Positions 24,857-37,929 of a DNA stretch of 64,000 nucleotides are shown piece after piece. Source of the DNA: Dictyophora rubrovolvata (lineage: Eukaryota; Basidiomycota; Agaricomycetes; Phallales; Phallaceae). The stretch spans positions 2,170,001-2,234,000 of the forward strand of contig CP114119.1 of assembly GCA_029959195.1 (NCBI GenBank), read 5' to 3'. Under the pieces are notes generated by a model. The model did not search any database. It worked only from the letters and a program-made list of their open reading frames with translations, and was not told the DNA's origin. A program made the translations under genes and the position numbers. The first letter of the stretch is position 1, and each line of letters opens with the position of its first letter.

Positions 24857-25645
24857 CAAATTTCACTCGGACCTCGTACCGGGGGGCAGCCTATCCCGTC
24901 AGCAGTAGTATAAGAGTAAGCCCTCCGCTCTCGTATGCATTTTTATGGGCTCAAAAAATCACAAATGGATCACCAAGATCGCATGAAGAAAAAACCAGCC
25001 TTCTACTGTATCATGCATACCGGCAAGTAGCTCCAGTAGATCCCTAAACTGCGACAATGGACGGCTCTTTACAATCTTACCCGTCCGTTTTGGGTAATTG
25101 CAGTATGGAGGATTTGGGTTTTTGGTAACGTCTAAAGTGAAGTTTTCGTAGGAATAGATCGATGATCCCGCCCTAATTACTGTCGAGGTAGCAGAGAAAA
25201 AACAACCAATATTTGTATGAGACTATTTGGATCCTTAAAATCGCAAGAAAAGAATTTCATTGCAGCAGCAGCAAAAAAGTACCAGCTCGATGGATATCGA
25301 TCATATCAGGAAGACCAACGATACCGTTTTTATCGACAGCGAACGCTTTGAGCATATTTACACAGAGGACTAGTAGTCCGACAACAAATTGTCGATTTTT
25401 TGATTGTACAAGATTCGATGAACACTATTATAGAGGTGTTGGACGGAACGCTCCCAGGTCGCGGGTGTATTTTGACTTCGAATGTCGACTGTTCTCACAA
25501 CTTGACTGCCTCACATAGACTAATGACCCTTATTTTTGAGGTATAAAAGCATTTCCTTTATTATTCGTTAAAAAGGGCTTCCTTTGTGATATCCATGTAG
25601 TATTTATCTTGGTTTTCTATCGAAGTCATCGTTTCTGGTGCTGCG
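24857..25645 (-). pseudogene. FunK1-like gene remnant, copy B
   Basis: Antiparallel counterpart of 47712-48944. It keeps the promoter-proximal sequence, the first codons (ATGACTTCGATAGAAAACC), the exon around TWERSVQ, and the block matching SQFRDLPELL. A deletion of several hundred bases removes most of the first exon, and the reading frame is broken several times. Its end still shows the AHKNAYESG-like codons near 24945. It is a dead copy. Confidence 0.7.
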
Positions 25646-26354
25646 TACTACTGAACAAAGAAGTTTAGAAAACGCATGCGCACTGCGATGGACGTGGTGC
25701 CGTGACCGGCACACGGATGTTTAACCAGAAAATGTGTACCGCGTTGGTGCCGCGGTGCCTGACCTTTTAACTCAAGTGCATACCAACGATGAGATATGCG
25801 AATGTACTTAAAAAATGCTATGGTATTTAACATAAACTATGGCCTGTGAAATCCTCTTCAATCACGCCCAGCGTTTAGCCACTGTGAAGAGTTAGTGAAT
25901 ATACTTGGAATATACATGGGGTTTACATACTCGATTTCGTCAACTTGAGCTCGTTCTTATTTTTGGCGATATACACCAATCCTGAATTGATGCCTTAATA
26001 GAAGGGGATTTCCATTCATGAGGGTGCTCGCTCTTAGAATCCACTGTGTCAGTAACGACAATAACTGTTGATTTCTGTCTCATAGGGAATAATTCTTCCG
26101 GATGTGTCAAATTTGAGTACACCCCTATGTGCCAAAACTCAAGTTGGCACAACAGGAAGATCTGCGAGCTCAAGACATCTTCCGAGCATGGACCGCTTGC
26201 TAAATACCTCCCCAGCGTACTATACCTTAACCAACTTGGCAAGTTTCGCTTCCCCCCGCATCATAGACAGGAATAAGTTGTTACTCCTCAACTTTGTTTC
26301 TACACAGTACTGGCGCAGACACAATGTGCCATCTCAGTAGCACTATTCGCCGAG

Positions 26355-26618
26355 TCAACTCATTCCACGAAAGACAAACTGGGCCCAAAACCTATATAGC
26401 ATGTGTCGACAGAAGGGTACGATTTCAACTAACACAACATCACGTTTCATATGCAAACATGTTTCCAGGTTGTTTTTCTCACAAAGTTTGAGTGTCAGCC
26501 TATACAAATGTGCCCGAGGCATAGCTGGATCGAAATTGGGATTCATCACTTGAAGCAAAGACGTATGTAGGGCGTTCCCGTTGTACAATCGCGGCCGTTT
26601 TAGAATTTCGCCTGGCAT
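26355..26618 (-). CDS. Possible 87-aa hypothetical protein
   Basis: A frame MPGEILKRPRLYNGNALHTS to VPFCRHMLYRFWAQFVFRGMS beside the left arm. No family, splice support or counterpart is recognised; it may be a leftover of a larger gene or chance. Confidence 0.2.
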   Translation of the reverse strand: MPGEILKRPRLYNGNALHTSLLQVMNPNFDPAMPRAHLYRLTLKLCEKNNLETCLHMKRDVVLVEIVPFCRHMLYRFWAQFVFRGMS

Positions 26619-26743
26619 TGTACGTAGAAAGTTACAATAGTATCTTTATATAATATCCTCTAGTTACAAGTGTATGTTCCCTTGTGCCATGTCGATCGAA
26701 AAATGTTTCTATGCAAAATGAAAGGATGAAAGGATGATGCCAA

Positions 26744-28796
26744 TCAGTCTTCCGGATTGTATCGTCGCCATCTCGGGCCAAAATGGACGACCGCCCAGTT
26801 CATAGGAAGTAATACCGCACATATTCCAGCGAACAACGTGAACGTCCAACCGGGTTTAATAGCTTTCAAGATAAAATCCACTATCGAAACTACTGTTGCG
26901 CCCATAGTGCAACGAACGAGATTATTCTAAAACAGCATTCAGGAAAAGCATAGCTTGAAGAAATGAGCGTTGGCTGACAGCTGCTGTGATGGAAGATCCT
27001 TGCATTGGAAATAGATCCAATAATAAAGTCTGGGCCATATTCATCATTGCAGTGATCCCCAAACCAACTATTGGCAAAACCGGATTAATTTTTTTTAGGT
27101 TGTAATTTTTTCTTTGAAACAGACTCACTTATGAATTGAAGAATTAAGGGACAAGCGATATGAACTTTTTGCTGGATCGACCACCCATACCCAACAAGAA
27201 CCGCAGCATATACCGCGACATACAGCGGAACAGTCCGAAGTCTTGCATACTCAAACGGAAAATCCGCAGACTCTCTTCCAGTAATCTTACTATCAACCAA
27301 TTCATTGGTCCTTCCTTCAGAGTGCAGTTTCTCCTCCCAATTGCGTTTTATTCTTCTAAAATCTATATCCAAAAGTCTGCCGTTACCGTAACTGCCTATA
27401 GCACATCCAAGTCCCACTGAGATGAAACAAAGTCCAATGTCAGTTTCTGTCAAAGATGGATATGCCTCGGCAAATAGTTCGGAAAGGGTCGCAGTAACAC
27501 CGTAAAAGACTGAGTAGACCGTTCCATTGTACAAGAGCACTAATACAACGCTGGGATGTTTAAAGGCTTTGAATGGATTGCTGAATTTCTTCGGGGGTGG
27601 ACGTGAAATATCGGTGGTATTTGAATAATGGGTGAGAATTGGTATTAGAGGGCGATTCCACTTAGGAGCAGGTACGCTCCCGTTTCCTACGATGACACGA
27701 AGGGTCTCAGGGAAAAATCTATTAATAAAATAATAATAAGCGATTGTTACACAGGACATAAGTGAAATCATTCACAGGAAAAAGAATATACAATATACTG
27801 CCGATGATATAGCAAGGAACCAAAATACGGATCTTGATAAGTGGTTAAAGAATTCAGAGGAAGTCTTTTCATTCCTATTTTATTGTAATGCACGTAGTTA
27901 CCTCCAGCCTAGTTTTCCCGCAAGAATACCACCAATTATAGGACCAATGCAAGGACCAATCTAAAAAAATAGTAATTGACCTAACATCCTTGCTCGTTGA
28001 CTTAACTGACGCACGAGTGGGCCTATAGAAAATAGTCCTAAAAAGCCACCCCGCTCAGATGGTTCGGCAATATCCGAGATAGTGCCAGAACCTAAGAAAA
28101 CGATGAGAAAAGCCATATAAATGGGTAATTATTGAACAGATGGTCTACCTATTGCGATTGTGCTTGCCGATCCCGCAGCTTGAAAGCATCGCAGTAATAG
28201 GAGTAGCCAATATGCGTCTGTCGGAACGAGTGCCAGTCCAACACAGGCAATACATAACAATAGTAAGCAAGTTATGAACAGAGGTCTTCTACCAATACGA
28301 TCGGATAAAGTTCCCCACAACATGGGGGCTGTGTTTATACGACCATATTTTTTAGATTGAAGGACAGAAGTGAGAGAATATATGTATGTGTACGCACAAA
28401 TGCCTTGTAATACCATATATACTGTAATAGTGACATTAATCAACTCCACCGAAACGTGAAAAGCATCTGCGAGTGCTTGTATAGCCGGGAAATATGAATT
28501 GGCAGTCAAAGGGCTATTGAGGTTTTGTTCATTCAGCAAATACTTGGGATTAACTAGCCGAGGACCAATTGTGTTCACCTGAACAAAGCGGCCATTGCTG
28601 CTAAAGCAATGATAATCCATTTCTCCTTTGGAGTAAAGATGGAGAATGTCCGCCTAGGCGAGGCCTCTGATTTAGATACAGGCTGATCTATGCTCTGGGA
28701 GTGAGTATGTTTGTCGTCAAAGGTCGTGGCTGCAGTGGTCCCAAAGTCGTCACGATCGTCTTCATCATATGATGGTCGTTCTGCTTTCTCTGCCAT
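26744..28796 (-). CDS. MFS drug:proton antiporter, DHA1 type (copy 2)
   Basis: Paralogue of the gene at 17103-19169 with the same start (MAEKAERPSYDEDDRDD), the same intron positions and the same motifs: WGTLSDRIGRRP (motif A), LLLLRCFQAAGSASTIAIG, PETLRVIVGNGSVPAP, and the end RRYNPED-stop. A predicted 12-helix exporter of the plasma membrane. The N-terminal tail is shorter than in copy 1. It is divergent from the fructosamine-kinase gene, with a 450-base shared upstream region. Confidence 0.85.
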
Positions 28797-29245
28797 GAAC
28801 GACTGAGAGATAAGAATCCAACTACCAAGCAATCTGCTGTTCCCCGTGGGTTTGAAAGCAACTTTTTATAAACCCATGACCAACCATGACCTTCTCAGTT
28901 CTAAGAGTTTACATAAGGGTCACATGATAAAGTTTATCGGCATCCGGCATTAGGCAATAAGGCGTGCAGTGGCCGAGCCCGATTTCAGTCCGATCCCCTG
29001 GCTTCCTTGCTATCGCAACTAAATTTTTCATTCAGGACGTTGGAAAATAAGTTGTGATTGAAACGTGTATCATTGATGACATACGATACTCCAAGTCCTG
29101 CAAGACATTCTCCTCGACCAAAGATACTTTGACGTCACGAGGCCCCAGACTAACTTTACGTATTCATTACGTCATAAAGCAGATTTATAATAATAATCTC
29201 CTCTCACCGGTTGCTCGCCGGCCCATCTCTTCTCCGTCTCCAAAA
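28797..29245. other. Divergent promoter region, MFS copy 2 and FN3K-like gene
   Basis: About 450 bases between two divergently transcribed genes; an AT-rich stretch TTTATAATAATAAT lies near 29184, about 60 bases before the FN3K start. No gene is seen. Confidence 0.5.
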
Positions 29246-30413
29246 ATGTCCTTCAAAAGAAGGATTCCGGACCCAATTCTACAAGTACTGGCATGTATTG
29301 AGCCAGATGCCAAATTCGTTGCTCACAGTGGCTCGTGCCATGTCCAATCCATCTCCTCCAACAGATCATACTATGTAAAAATGGGCCGCGAAAGGGATAC
29401 AGAGCAATATACAGGAGAAGCTGAATCGCTACGGGCAATGCATGCAGCTTGTCCTGGAATATGTCCTCGTGTTTTCGAATGCCTCGTCGACCAAGTTACA
29501 GGGTGCCCTATTTTTATCAGCGAATATAAGTCTATGGGTCCTCTCGACAAGCGTAATGCCGCGGAGCTTGGAAGGGCGTTGGCAGACATGCATCGGAATG
29601 GTCGTAGTCCTACGGGTCAATTTGGTTTTGCGATTCCAACGTATTGCGGCGCTACTCGCATGCGGAATGGCTGGGCGGACACATGGGGAAAGACATTCGA
29701 TAGGATGACCGGTGATTTGTTGCAAACTTTGCAAGATAGAGGCGAATTCGAAGAATTGTGCCGCTTAGGTGGACAAGTACGGAAGAAGTATGTATATGAA
29801 TTTTCAATTCATTCCAATAGATCTGGTGCCCCGACCTGAGTCCGATTGAATCATCTGATAGGGCCATCCCTCAACTTCTTGGTTCTCTGCAAGTAGAGCC
29901 CGTTATCCTGCATGGTGATCTTTGGGTAGGTTGTTTCAGGACGTCTCACAGGGAGACATCATCACCACTTACAAAAACTATCCATCCAGAGTGGAAATGT
30001 AGGAACAGACAATAGCACAGGCAAACCAGTTATTTATGATCCTTCATCCTACTACGGGCACAACGAGGCAGAGTAAGCTGAAAGGAAAACATTCCAGTAA
30101 CTGGCCATTTTTCATCTTTTTGTAGTTTATCGATCGCGCGAATTTTCGGTGGGTTTCCATCAGAATTTTACTCTGCTTATCACGAAAAAATACCCCCCTC
30201 CGACCCTATGGAGGAATATGACATGCGCGGTGCATTGTATGAGCTATTCCATTATCTAAACCATACCGTGCTTTTTGGGGTGAGTCATCTTTTTTTTCTG
30301 TCGACAGAAACTCACTGAGAAATTACAAGCGTTCGTATGAGAGCTCTGCCCGGCAAAAAATGAGTATGTTACTGCGGTATGTTGTTGACGACAAACGAAT
30401 ATCCATACTGTGA
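29246..30413 (+). CDS. Fructosamine-3-kinase / ketosamine-3-kinase
   Basis: Phosphorylates sugar adducts on lysines (fructosamine or ribulosamine) so that they fall off, a cytosolic protein-repair enzyme of the aminoglycoside-kinase fold. Five exons: 29246-29787, 29862-29935, 30000-30072, 30126-30279 and 30330-30413, giving 308 aa, the family length. Motifs in order: YYVKMG, ESLRAMHAACPGICPRVFEC, FGFAIPTYCGATRMRNGWAD, VILHGDLWSGNVG (catalytic loop, HGD), VIYDPSSYYGHNEAD (metal-binding D), and FHYLNHTVLFG. The last acceptor is taken as ACAAG before CGTTCG because it alone keeps the frame. Confidence 0.92.
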
Positions 30414-30676
30414 TAATCAGAGCGTGGGCTGATGTAAATGTGTATGTTTGCGGTATAATTCATGGGGTTAACGTTGTGCAACGACTTTCATCAACTGGCG
30501 TGATTTTCTAAACTTAGTAAGACTCGGATTACGTCACTATCGGAGGGTTCAGAGTATCACTTCTCCGATCCGGCAACGATAAAAAATGGAAGATTCCCAT
30601 GCTGACAAGTGCGCGGACTTGCTTTGCGATTCAAAGACATTTCACTAGGCAGTCATTGTCGATCACGGCGTGTAGC

Positions 30677-30684
30677 TATAAAAG
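30677..30684 (+). promoter_or_regulatory. TATA box before the OYE gene
   Basis: TATAAAAG lies 44 bases before the ATG at 30728. Its position argues for that start over the in-frame ATG at 30599. Confidence 0.5.
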
Positions 30685-30727
30685 CTCTCATAAATCGAGA
30701 AAAATCACCAGTAACACCGACATCGAA

Positions 30728-32415
<1,688 letters not shown>

Positions 32416-32540
32416 GGGCCCGGTGATAATCGATAATACCTTGAGGGTATATTTTTATATATACTTTATGATCTTCGTTGTATATCATTTTACCTCAGTA
32501 TCCTAACAGTACAAAGTCGTGCAATAGAAGCAGTATTAAA

Positions 32541-32560
32541 TAGGATAGAATAGAATAGAA
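32541..32560 (+). repeat. Short TAGAA tandem repeat
   Basis: Four 5-base units (one TAGGA, three TAGAA) in the 3' region between two convergent genes. Confidence 0.6.
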
Positions 32561-32640
32561 ATAACCATGCCAATAGTAACATAGAGGGAATCAAGGAATA
32601 TGTTAATACCGTCGAAGCTCTCTTTATAACGACATTGCTT

Positions 32641-34522
32641 TCAAACGTCCACGCGTATCCGCTGCATGATAGGAATGATTCTCTCCCATTCTTCCATACT
32701 CTAAGTGAATTCGTAAATAACGGCTACGAATAAGATCATAGCCAACGACGTACCGATTTATACATCTCAATCTGCCCATCCGACAACTCGGTTAACATCT
32801 CTTTCAACTCGGTCTTTTTAGCATATTGCAAAATAGCCTGTTCGCGGAGCGTCTCGTCGCTGAATGCGTCAGATGTATCATGTGCAGTCGTAACCGCATC
32901 CTCAAGCTGAATACGACTTTAGGTCAAATAAAACATGAACATAAACGAAGCACCCACTTCTTTAATCTTCATGTCTAGCTTCCTCATCTTTTCAACTCGG
33001 ACACGATCGTCATCCCTACCAGTAATGCTCTCGACCCTATCACGTATGTATGCCGCCAAACCCAGCCCCGAACTTCCCGCCCGTCCTGAAATGATGGCAG
33101 ACAGTCTATCCCGTTCGGTACTCACAGCAGATAGATATGCGGAGAGCTCTTCGAAATCTAGTTGCTTTTGATCTCGCAATTTTAATACAGCTCTGTTAGC
33201 GTGTGAGTATTGCATTAGAGAATGAAGCTGGACGAGGAAGGGATCGGTTGATGTTTGAGTCTGTAAAACAAAGTTTCGTGGGTTGGGTTGAGCATCTTGT
33301 GACTCGGACGGATAGACTAACTTACGGTATGTCGGATGATGGCAGAGAACTCGAGTAGAGTATTGGCGAAGTGATTGAGAGGATCTGTAATACCGGACTC
33401 AAGGAACCCAAGTCCCTGAACTGCGACAGCAAGGTCGTGATAGTCCCCGGCTAAATCTATTTTCCATGGATTTGACATGCCTTCAAGCCAAGAATAAGGG
33501 CTGGAATGACTAACCGTTGGTCCTCGTCCTCAACCTGTTCCATACACGTTCTGTGTTGGAAAGACTTTCCTCGAACTTATCAACACTCTCCCGCATATCG
33601 AGGAATCGTTCGTCGGGTTTGCGAACGCGAGCAAAAGCATTGAGAAGAGCGTCAGAGACATTGTCAATTAGGGAGGGCGCTGGTTCCGGGCCTGGTGGGT
33701 GGGCTATGTGTTGATGCATTTTTACACTCTTGCGAAAGAAAGAAAATCAGAAGGATGAAGAAAGTAGCTTTTTTTTTAGCATACCCATTCTTTGGACTCA
33801 AAGAATGATCGGACTAATGTTGCTCGTTGAAGGGTTGGATGTCGGGACAGTCGCTGTAGGAATCTTTCCAGTCTAAAGAGAAGAAGAGGAAAAGGATTGA
33901 AAGTGATGAAATGGAGATGACTTGGAAAGCATACTCTTGTCGTCGTCGTTCCATGAATTCGGGACTGAATCTATCGCCTGTTATGTATTCTTTGTGAATC
34001 CAGGATGAAGTAATAATTCATCAAATCATCTAGTCAATGGAAAGAAAAAAGATACTTACCAAGACGGTGTTTGTCAGGTAAAGGAGGGACGACACAAGCT
34101 GGAAAGTCCTTCACAAGGTGCTCCCTCAGGAACACAAAGTCTTGAAACCGACGACGTGATGAGCACACGGGAGAAGAGAATATAGGCAGATTACTCTATC
34201 GAAGCAGGTGAGAACCGAATATCCGAAACGGGAACGGTTAAAGAGAATAGATGTCAATTGCACAATGATAATTTACCTCTGCAACGACCAAGTATGAAAC
34301 ATAAGCATCTTTCGTATCCGGCAATTCTTTAATGGGGTCTTTGATAGAAGCAGTGAGATATCCTTCCCACTTTGGATCATGAGGGCTGCTTGCTTCCGAG
34401 CCTTCTGCGTTGCTTTGACGAAAGCCTGGTCCAGCAGACGTGCGCGAAGGATCCGGAACCTCGTAAGGAGAAGCAGAGGGAGTCTCCCAAGTTACACTGT
34501 CAAACACTTCCTCGTCAAGCAT
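32641..34522 (-). CDS. SNX4: Sorting nexin SNX4/Atg24-like (PX-BAR)
   Basis: PI3P-binding nexin for endosome-to-Golgi retrieval and selective autophagy, acting on endosomal tubules. It begins MLDEEVFDSVTWETP. The PX domain reads WEGYLTASIKDPIKEL, VSYLVVAE, SSRRRFQDFVFLREHL and PPLPDKHRL; this ends just before ITGDRFSPEFMERRRQ. The BAR region follows (SLIDNVSDALLNAFARVRKP, LAVAVQGLGFLESGITDPL, YSHANRAVLKLRDQKQLDFE). The last small exon after GTACGT encodes SMEEWERIIPIMQRIRVDV and stops at 32641. Many short introns. Convergent with the OYE gene. Confidence 0.9.
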
Positions 34523-34774
34523 CTGTCGAGCTCAGTTGTACAAATGATAGAATGATGAACAATGGACAGGGATAGACTTGCTTCGGATGACTTTGCAAGG
34601 CAAGTCGAAGGATTATTATTATAAATGGCAGTTACATAATGTCGTTGTAATCGGTTACGTCAGGCATCACGTGACGCATTTCAATTCTCAGCTTTTGTCA
34701 CATGTACGTCACACGTTCGACTCCAAACAATCAAATGTGGTTTAACATTATCTCTCCAATATGTAATAGGCTTT

Positions 34775-35468
34775 TCAAGAGAGCAACGCTTGCCGAACCC
34801 AAATTTCGATTTGGTCCCCAACAACACTTAGTCTGCCGCGAGTCCACAGCGAGAACCAAAAAGCTGCGAAAGCTCCACCCCAGATAGTCCCAACCAAGAC
34901 TTGTGCATATGTGTGATGTTCCATCCACACTCTCGACTGTATAACAGATAGGGCCCAGAGTGCCACAGACGGGGGTATAGTCGTTTTGAGACCAAATGGT
35001 ATCCAGGAGTCTGCGGTATGTAATGAGGGGTGTAAGGGTAGGAAGTAGCTTGCACAACAGATATAGAAGGCGTAGAATGTTGTACACGCTGAATGAGTAC
35101 TCGGCATTCTGAAAGCTAGGCGATTAGAACTTCGATCCTCAACGAAGCACATGGACACGCAACGAACCCGTATGTCAGCTTCTTCTTCTTTTTCAGCCCT
35201 GATCCGCTTGGAACTTCAATGTATCGGGGTCGAGGTTGCTTTATGATCTTCTTTAATATCTTCACAGATATCCAGCATGCCGCAGCACCAAGCGTAAGAT
35301 AGCTAACAGCGATAGAGCGAGTGAAAAGTTGTACCACAACTGTGAGTGACCCAACAATGAGGTTTGTCTATGGTGATAATATCCTGGTTAGCGAAAGTAC
35401 CCCGAGCAGGTACACTCGCTTACCTGTGAAAAAAACACGTAGCACACCTTCCTGACCACCCTTTGCAT
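34775..35468 (-). CDS. PAP2-family membrane phosphatase
   Basis: Integral-membrane lipid phosphatase of the PAP2 fold, ER-type. Exons 35468-35424, 35367-35168 and 35108-34775 give 192 aa. All three catalytic motifs are present: KKIIKQPRP, YGMPSTHS and SRVWMEHHTYAQV. The YG-MPSTHS motif is split by an intron after TACGG. Hydrophobic segments flank the motifs. An in-frame ATG at 35591 would extend the N-terminus by 41 non-hydrophobic residues; choice uncertain. It could act on phosphatidate, dolichyl diphosphate or a sphingoid phosphate; motifs alone do not decide. Confidence 0.82.
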
Positions 35469-35701
35469 ATTGTAAAAGGAGACTCGGGAGCAGATGCCCG
35501 TGCAGACATGGCCACAGAACGCCGTAGGGCCGGCACCGATGGGCGCTACATTACCTCTAACCTCGACTTGACCTCGACTCGAGAGCGCCATAAACTCAGT
35601 TGGTTTGAATCTCAGACAGATTTGCTGGATGCGCCTCTTTTATATATTTGTTATACTTTAACCTCGCCCTGGCGAATAATCTGCATCTCGACCACACCGT
35701 T

Positions 35702-37257
35702 ATGCCAGCGCCCCGACTGCCTATAGACGTGTTCCTACACATCATCGAATTCATCGACGATGCAGGGGATTTATTATCCCTTGCATTGACTAATCACGCT
35801 TTGCATACTCTAGTCGTCCCCCGACACATCAATTATCGTCGTATTTCTTGTCCAATGTCTTCCGATCATGTCTGGAAGCATCTGTTGGACACCCCGAGAG
35901 CATGCTCCCGTATCAGATATTTAGACATCAGAGTCGGGAGCCGCACTGTGTTTCCGAAAACGTGCAAGATCGATTATCAAGAAACTTCACCTGCGCATGG
36001 CCGTTTCTATACCTCCTTTCTCCAAACGCTTTCAAAAATGGTTAACTTGAAAGTGTTGAAATACGACACAGAGGGCTCAAGAGACAAAACCACTAGGGCT
36101 ATTTCTGAAGCAATTGAAAGAGCAGGCTGCGAATTAGAGGAACTGGAAGCACGTGCCCAATCGTGGAAAACGCTTTCCAACACACTCATTGACGTGAGTC
36201 CGCAATTCAACGAAATCCAGGAGTTTTCGGTAAGTTATACCTTGGCACAGATAAATTCATAATGACTCGCGATTCAGTCGTTTCATGATTTTCTTCCCTC
36301 GCTTCAAAAATATACTATCCAAGGCTACGTCATACGTGATAACAGCATCTTCATTCAAATGCTTTTGGGTGCACCCAATTTAACGCATATGAATATAACC
36401 TACTTACCCTTGTCTGCGTTTCTTTCTGGACATTGGCCAAACCTACAACATCTTGTGTCTCATAAAGTCAAGAAAGACAACCCGAAGAGAAAAGTCCAAA
36501 GCTTGAGAGAATTTTTCCACCGTCATTCGAAACTAATTACTTTATCGACTGACCCGGGCATTCTCCGTCATGGCTGGGCTATCGAATCGGACGATTTCCT
36601 TCCCAGCCTTAGATCCTTCGGAATTACAGCATACGCTTCAGATTATGGTGTCACTACAATAACATCTAGTATTGCCGCACGCCTCACCCATTTGCACATG
36701 ACTACTCCATTGCATCTGTTTCTAAGAAAACATGGAACTGTCCTATATAATCTCGAAACTTGCCTTTATTTGAAACCTGATCCCGGAATTTCGATAAATG
36801 ACCTTGTCGATTTAATCCCCAATATCCAGAAATTGTATGTGAGCTGCAGCAGTGGTCTCCTACAGACTCTACTACGCTCTCGGCCAGAAACTACCCCCAG
36901 AAAGGTATCTTAAGACTGATCCCAGTCGTTAAGTCCAAATTTAAGGGACATGCTGACGTATTGCGTCAGGCCGCAATTGGACTTGTCCGATTTTTCGCCA
37001 ATTACAAGCGTTTACGCGTTCTCATAGGGCCTTTCGACAGCATTGAAGTATCCGACAATGACCATCCTCTTTTCAAATTTTTGTACAGCTTTCCCAGTCT
37101 TTTGTATACCCGGGCAGAACTGAAGAGGAATGGCTTACAAGAATTTCTACGTTTGGAACGGGACAATGTCGCTAAAGTGATGAGATACATCCCTGAGGAT
37201 GGTTGTCCCGCCGAATGTGACATGAGCTCTTGGGGAGGGTTTTATAGATATCAGTAA
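35702..37257 (+). CDS. F-box-like protein, paralogue 2
   Basis: 480 aa from exons 35702-36229, 36278-36904 and 36970-37257. The F-box-like start is LPIDVFLHIIEFIDDAGDLL. The body is leucine-rich and closely follows paralogues 1 and 3 (FLSGHWPNLQHLVSHKVKKD, ESDDFLPSLRSFGITAYA). The end is FLRLERDNVAKVMRYIPEDG. Divergent from the PAP2 gene; an AT-rich TTTTATATATTTG lies near 35637. Likely a substrate receptor of an SCF ligase if it binds Skp1. Confidence 0.75.
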
Positions 37258-37929
37258 GTCAATTTTATTGCACACTTTTCTACTGAATTGCTACCCGCTT
37301 CCTAGAAATTTCAATAACGAATGAAAATCCTGGTTGAGTACATTGTACATGTAATCATTGATGAACAGTAACATATTTGCTGATCGCGGCAATGTCGCAG
37401 TGTCTGCTGTTTAAATGCCCCTAATTGTCGGTGACATAGCACATCCTGTCTAAACTATTTGAAGATCTTTTCACTGGCTTTTGTCTTATTCTTGTTCGTG
37501 CCGAATGATGTGCTAGCTATTAATCGTTTAATTGATGGTTCTCAGTTCCAACTGTAAGTGAAATAACAATGAGATCTACCTACTATAGTGATTCTTTACT
37601 ATTTAGACGGGAATATTTGTGCCAAATACGCTCACTTGTCGTACAAACAGCACGCAGGCACATCCCTGAATAAATTCAACGACGTAGTTGCAGAAGAAAG
37701 TCAGCGCCCACTGGCGCCACGTTATAAATAGGTCTACTTGAAAACATCAAGAAGTCTAATTCAGCTGTAAACCGGATTCGCAGGCGCATTTGCTGGATCG
37801 TGCCCTTTCTACCCCGTGGGAGCATCAAGGACGCCCGCCATACTTATGTATATATATGTAATGATGTGTTGTGCGTCGTAATCTCGCCACTGGCAAACTC
37901 ATCATATATACCTTGGTGACCTCAACCAT
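37258..37929. other. Intergenic stretch between F-box paralogues 2 and 3
   Basis: About 670 bases. A TATAAATA sequence at about 37723 lies 200 bases before the next gene. No coding frame is supported. Confidence 0.5.

Larger units (their letters stand above)
21590..26300. repeat. Left arm of a large imperfect inverted duplication
   Basis: Read on the minus strand, this stretch matches 47150-51275 read on the plus strand, with many substitutions and indels. Landmarks pair in the expected order: the orphan 129-codon frame (21809-22198 with 50571-50954), the 104-codon frame (22256-22570 with 49772-49960), the GTATAAAATT/CTTGGTCA block (24770s with about 49000), the FunK1-like exons (24860-25645 with 47712-48944), and CCAAGTTGGTTAAGG near 26240 with 47218. 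A Tc1/mariner element at 23052-24642 interrupts this arm only. Ends are approximate, set where I can no longer follow the match by eye. Confidence 0.85.

Noticed and set aside
25213-25518. 101-codon plus-strand frame in the left arm
   Set aside because: It is antisense to the FunK1-like remnant, whose exons align with copy A.
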